Below are positions 3,988 to 6,156 of a stretch of DNA of 6,156 nt, one piece after another. Below the pieces are notes generated by a model. It searched no databases and was not told where the DNA came from. It worked only from the letters and a program-made list of their open reading frames with translations. The position numbers were made by a program, and so were the translations under genes. Source of the stretch: CBIHLX01 sp966210935 (GTDB lineage: Bacteria; Patescibacteriota; Saccharimonadia; Saccharimonadales; Saccharimonadaceae); assembly GCA_966210935.1 (NCBI GenBank), contig CBIHLX010000046.1, forward strand, positions 1-6,156, in the 5' to 3' direction. Position 1 is the stretch's first letter, and each line of letters opens with the position of its first letter.

Positions 3988-6156
3988 ATGGATTTTTCGA
4001 GTCGCTACCAAAAACTTAACGCCGCTCAAAAACAAGCCGTCGATCATATCGATGGCCCGGTACTTGTTGTTGCTGGCCCGGGCACCGGTAAAACCGAGCT
4101 CCTCAGCATGCGTGCTGCTAATATCCTCCGACAAACCGACACACTCCCGGAGAATATTCTTTGTCTGACATTTACCGAAAGTGGCGCCGCGGCGATGCGC
4201 GAACGCTTAAGCCAGATCATTGGCAAGGATGCATTCCGTGTCGCCATTCATACGTTCCATAGCTTCGGTACGGAAATTATTAATCAAAATGCCGAGTACT
4301 TTTACCATGGCGCCCACTTTCGCGCCGCCGATGAATTAAGCAGCTATGAACTCTTAAGGGGCATTTTTGACGAGCTACCATACGACAATCCGCTGGCCAG
4401 TAAGATGAACGGTGAGTATACCCATCTCGCCGACACCCTGACGACAATTGCCGAGCTCAAAAAAAGCGGTCTTACCAGCGATGAGCTTCTTGCGGTACTC
4501 GATGCAAATGAAATCGTACTCGATAATATCGAATCAACCCTCAACGAAGTATTCGCAGGACGTATCTCCAAGGCGAGCATTGAGCAGCTTGCGCCAATCG
4601 CACACCAAGCCGCAGATATCGCTCAGCCACATCTCCCAATCGGGATCGTACCGCTAGCTAGTGCACTGTCGCTTGATATTAGCCACGCAGTCAATGCCGC
4701 TACAGATGCCAACTCCACAAAACCAATCACCGCTTGGCGCAACAAATGGCTCGAAAAAGATACAACGGGCAAGTTTATCTTTAAAGATCGCAAGCGCCAC
4801 GCCAAGCTCCGTGCCGCCAGCTTTATTTACTACCAATACCTCTCACGCATGCAGCAGGCCGAGCTATACGACTTTGACGACATGATCCTGCGTGTTGTTC
4901 ACGCGATGGAAGTATTCCCGGATCTACGCTTTAATCTCCAGGAAAAGCACCAATACATTATGGTTGATGAGTTCCAGGACACCAACCTGGCTCAGATGCG
5001 CATTCTTTACAACCTCACCAACAATGAGCTCTCAGAGGGCCGACCAAATGTCATGGCGGTGGGCGACGACGACCAGGCAATCTATAGCTTCCAAGGCGCC
5101 GATATCAGCAATATCCTTGGGTTTGAACAAACATATCGTGACGTAGAAGTAATCACCCTGACCGATAACTACCGCTCGGCCGAGCCAATCCTCAAGGCTG
5201 CGCGCAGTGTGATCATACAGGGCAGCGACCGTCTTGAGGCAACTATTGAAACTGTCAACAAAGAGCTTACCGCTCACCAGACAAACAAGGGAAGTGGTGT
5301 TTCGCTTCTTGAATTCGGGGCAGCCAGCGATGAGCGACGAGCACTAGCGCGCAGCATCGCAGAACGCATCAAGGCGGGGCAGCCAGCCGAAACAATTGCC
5401 GTGCTTGCACGCCGTCACCATGAACTCGAAAAGCTCCTCCCATACTTTAATGATGAAGGCGTTGCGGTCAATTACGAACGTCAAGATAATGTACTCGATA
5501 TTGCGCCAGTCGTCACACTTGAATCCGTGGCACGTTTGGTGGTTGCGCTATACGAGAAGCGTCACGATGATGTCGAATCTCTTCTTCCGGAAGTTATGAC
5601 GCATCCGGCGTGGGGATTTAGCCCCGAAAGTATCTGGCAACTTAGCCTTGCAGCTCACTCATCACACAAGACGTGGATGGCAACCATGGCGACTCGCCCG
5701 GAGTTTATCCCATTTCATAAATGGATCACCGAAGCCGCCTCGCGCGTATCACACGTTCCGCTCGAGCAGCTTATCGATTATCTATTAGGGGGCCGCCGTG
5801 CACTACCAGTCGACCAGACTATCGATGAAGCCGATGATACCGTTGAACACCGCCCTGAAGATGAAGAGTTTATCTCTCCACTCTTTAGCTATTTCTTTTC
5901 TGATGAAATGCTCGAAACACACCCCGATGAATACCTCATCTACCTTGAAGCCCTGCGTACTCTGCGCGGCAAGTTGCGCGACTACCAGCCCGAAGCCACG
6001 CCGACACTTCAGACGTTTGTTTCTTTCATTGATCTTCACAAGGAATTAGGTAGTCGTATTGCCAGCTTGCGCCCGCACACCGACACAGGCCTCAGTGCCG
6101 TCCATCTAATGACCGCCCACAAATCAAAGGGACTCGAGTTCAATACTGTCTATGTG
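3988..6156 (+). CDS. UvrD/PcrA/RecB-like superfamily 1 DNA helicase (3' partial)
   Basis: The frame is open for 723 residues to the window edge. It encodes an ATP-driven 3'-5' DNA helicase of the UvrD/Rep group, which acts in DNA repair or recombination in the cytoplasm. Motifs in order: Q motif LNAAQKQAV (10-18), Walker A AGPGTGKT (29-36), Ia LTFTESGAAAMRERL (60-74), Ib HTFHSF (88-93), YDFDDM (294-299), Walker B VDEFQDT (326-332), III VGDDDQAIYSFQGAD (358-372), IV NYRS (394-397) and V TAHKSKGLEF (709-718). Motif VI and the C-terminus lie outside. The Ib to Walker B distance is about 100 residues longer than I recall for PcrA, so subdomain 1B is enlarged. With TFTESGAAAM in Ia, this points to a larger UvrD/RecB-type enzyme that may carry a C-terminal nuclease domain, not classic UvrD (inference). 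All visible ATPase residues are intact. There is no Shine-Dalgarno; translation probably couples to the gene ending 6 nt upstream. Confidence 0.92.
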   Translation, partial: MDFSSRYQKLNAAQKQAVDHIDGPVLVVAGPGTGKTELLSMRAANILRQTDTLPENILCLTFTESGAAAMRERLSQIIGKDAFRVAIHTFHSFGTEIINQNAEYFYHGAHFRAADELSSYELLRGIFDELPYDNPLASKMNGEYTHLADTLTTIAELKKSGLTSDELLAVLDANEIVLDNIESTLNEVFAGRISKASIEQLAPIAHQAADIAQPHLPIGIVPLASALSLDISHAVNAATDANSTKPITAWRNKWLEKDTTGKFIFKDRKRHAKLRAASFIYYQYLSRMQQAELYDFDDMILRVVHAMEVFPDLRFNLQEKHQYIMVDEFQDTNLAQMRILYNLTNNELSEGRPNVMAVGDDDQAIYSFQGADISNILGFEQTYRDVEVITLTDNYRSAEPILKAARSVIIQGSDRLEATIETVNKELTAHQTNKGSGVSLLEFGAASDERRALARSIAERIKAGQPAETIAVLARRHHELEKLLPYFNDEGVAVNYERQDNVLDIAPVVTLESVARLVVALYEKRHDDVESLLPEVMTHPAWGFSPESIWQLSLAAHSSHKTWMATMATRPEFIPFHKWITEAASRVSHVPLEQLIDYLLGGRRALPVDQTIDEADDTVEHRPEDEEFISPLFSYFFSDEMLETHPDEYLIYLEALRTLRGKLRDYQPEATPTLQTFVSFIDLHKELGSRIASLRPHTDTGLSAVHLMTAHKSKGLEFNTVYV

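Noticed and set aside
1..6156. UGA recoded to glycine, as in Absconditabacteria/Gracilibacteria, because no visible gene stops with TGA
   Set aside because: Long frames of 620 and 723 codons contain no in-frame TGA and encode glycine with GGN throughout. Six stops are too few to infer recoding.

Overview
The window looks like part of a Patescibacteria (CPR) chromosome, most probably Candidatus Saccharibacteria. The reasons are tightly packed genes, roughly half G+C, standard genetic code, a Gram-positive-style type IV prepilin fused to adhesin domains, and uncharacterised small proteins beside a UvrD-family helicase. This placement is from general recognition and no search was run. All six visible stop codons are TAA or TAG.

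Left half (1-2880, + strand): a surface-adhesin locus made of two copies of one two-gene module. Copy 1 is the 3' end of a large secreted protein (1-138) followed 8 nt later by a small membrane-anchored TPR-like protein (147-518). Copy 2 is a complete 620-residue prepilin-adhesin (618-2480) followed 13 nt later by a paralogous small TPR-like protein (2494-2880). The adhesin combines a type IV prepilin N-terminus, a three-repeat ricin-type (R-type) lectin domain, and three FN3-like units each carrying a cysteine pair. It is probably a minor or tip pilin that binds sugars on a host or partner cell. The small protein may be its dedicated partner (inference).

Middle (2884-3456): a perfect 17-bp hairpin ends transcription of the adhesin locus and of a convergent minus-strand gene of unknown function (2906-3394). 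That gene's stop codon lies inside the hairpin stem. A short divergent promoter region (3395-3456) separates it from the next rightward operon.

Right half (3457-6156, + strand): an unknown, mostly helical 174-residue protein is followed 6 nt later by a UvrD/PcrA/RecB-like superfamily 1 helicase. The helicase runs off the window after motif V.

A recurring regulatory pattern is visible. The three genes that begin transcription units (618 +, 3394 -, 3457 +) have no Shine-Dalgarno sequence and a -10 hexamer ending 9-10 nt before the ATG, which predicts leaderless mRNAs. The two downstream adhesin-operon genes have Shine-Dalgarno-like sites overlapping the preceding stop codon. No tRNA, rRNA, CRISPR array or insertion sequence was seen.
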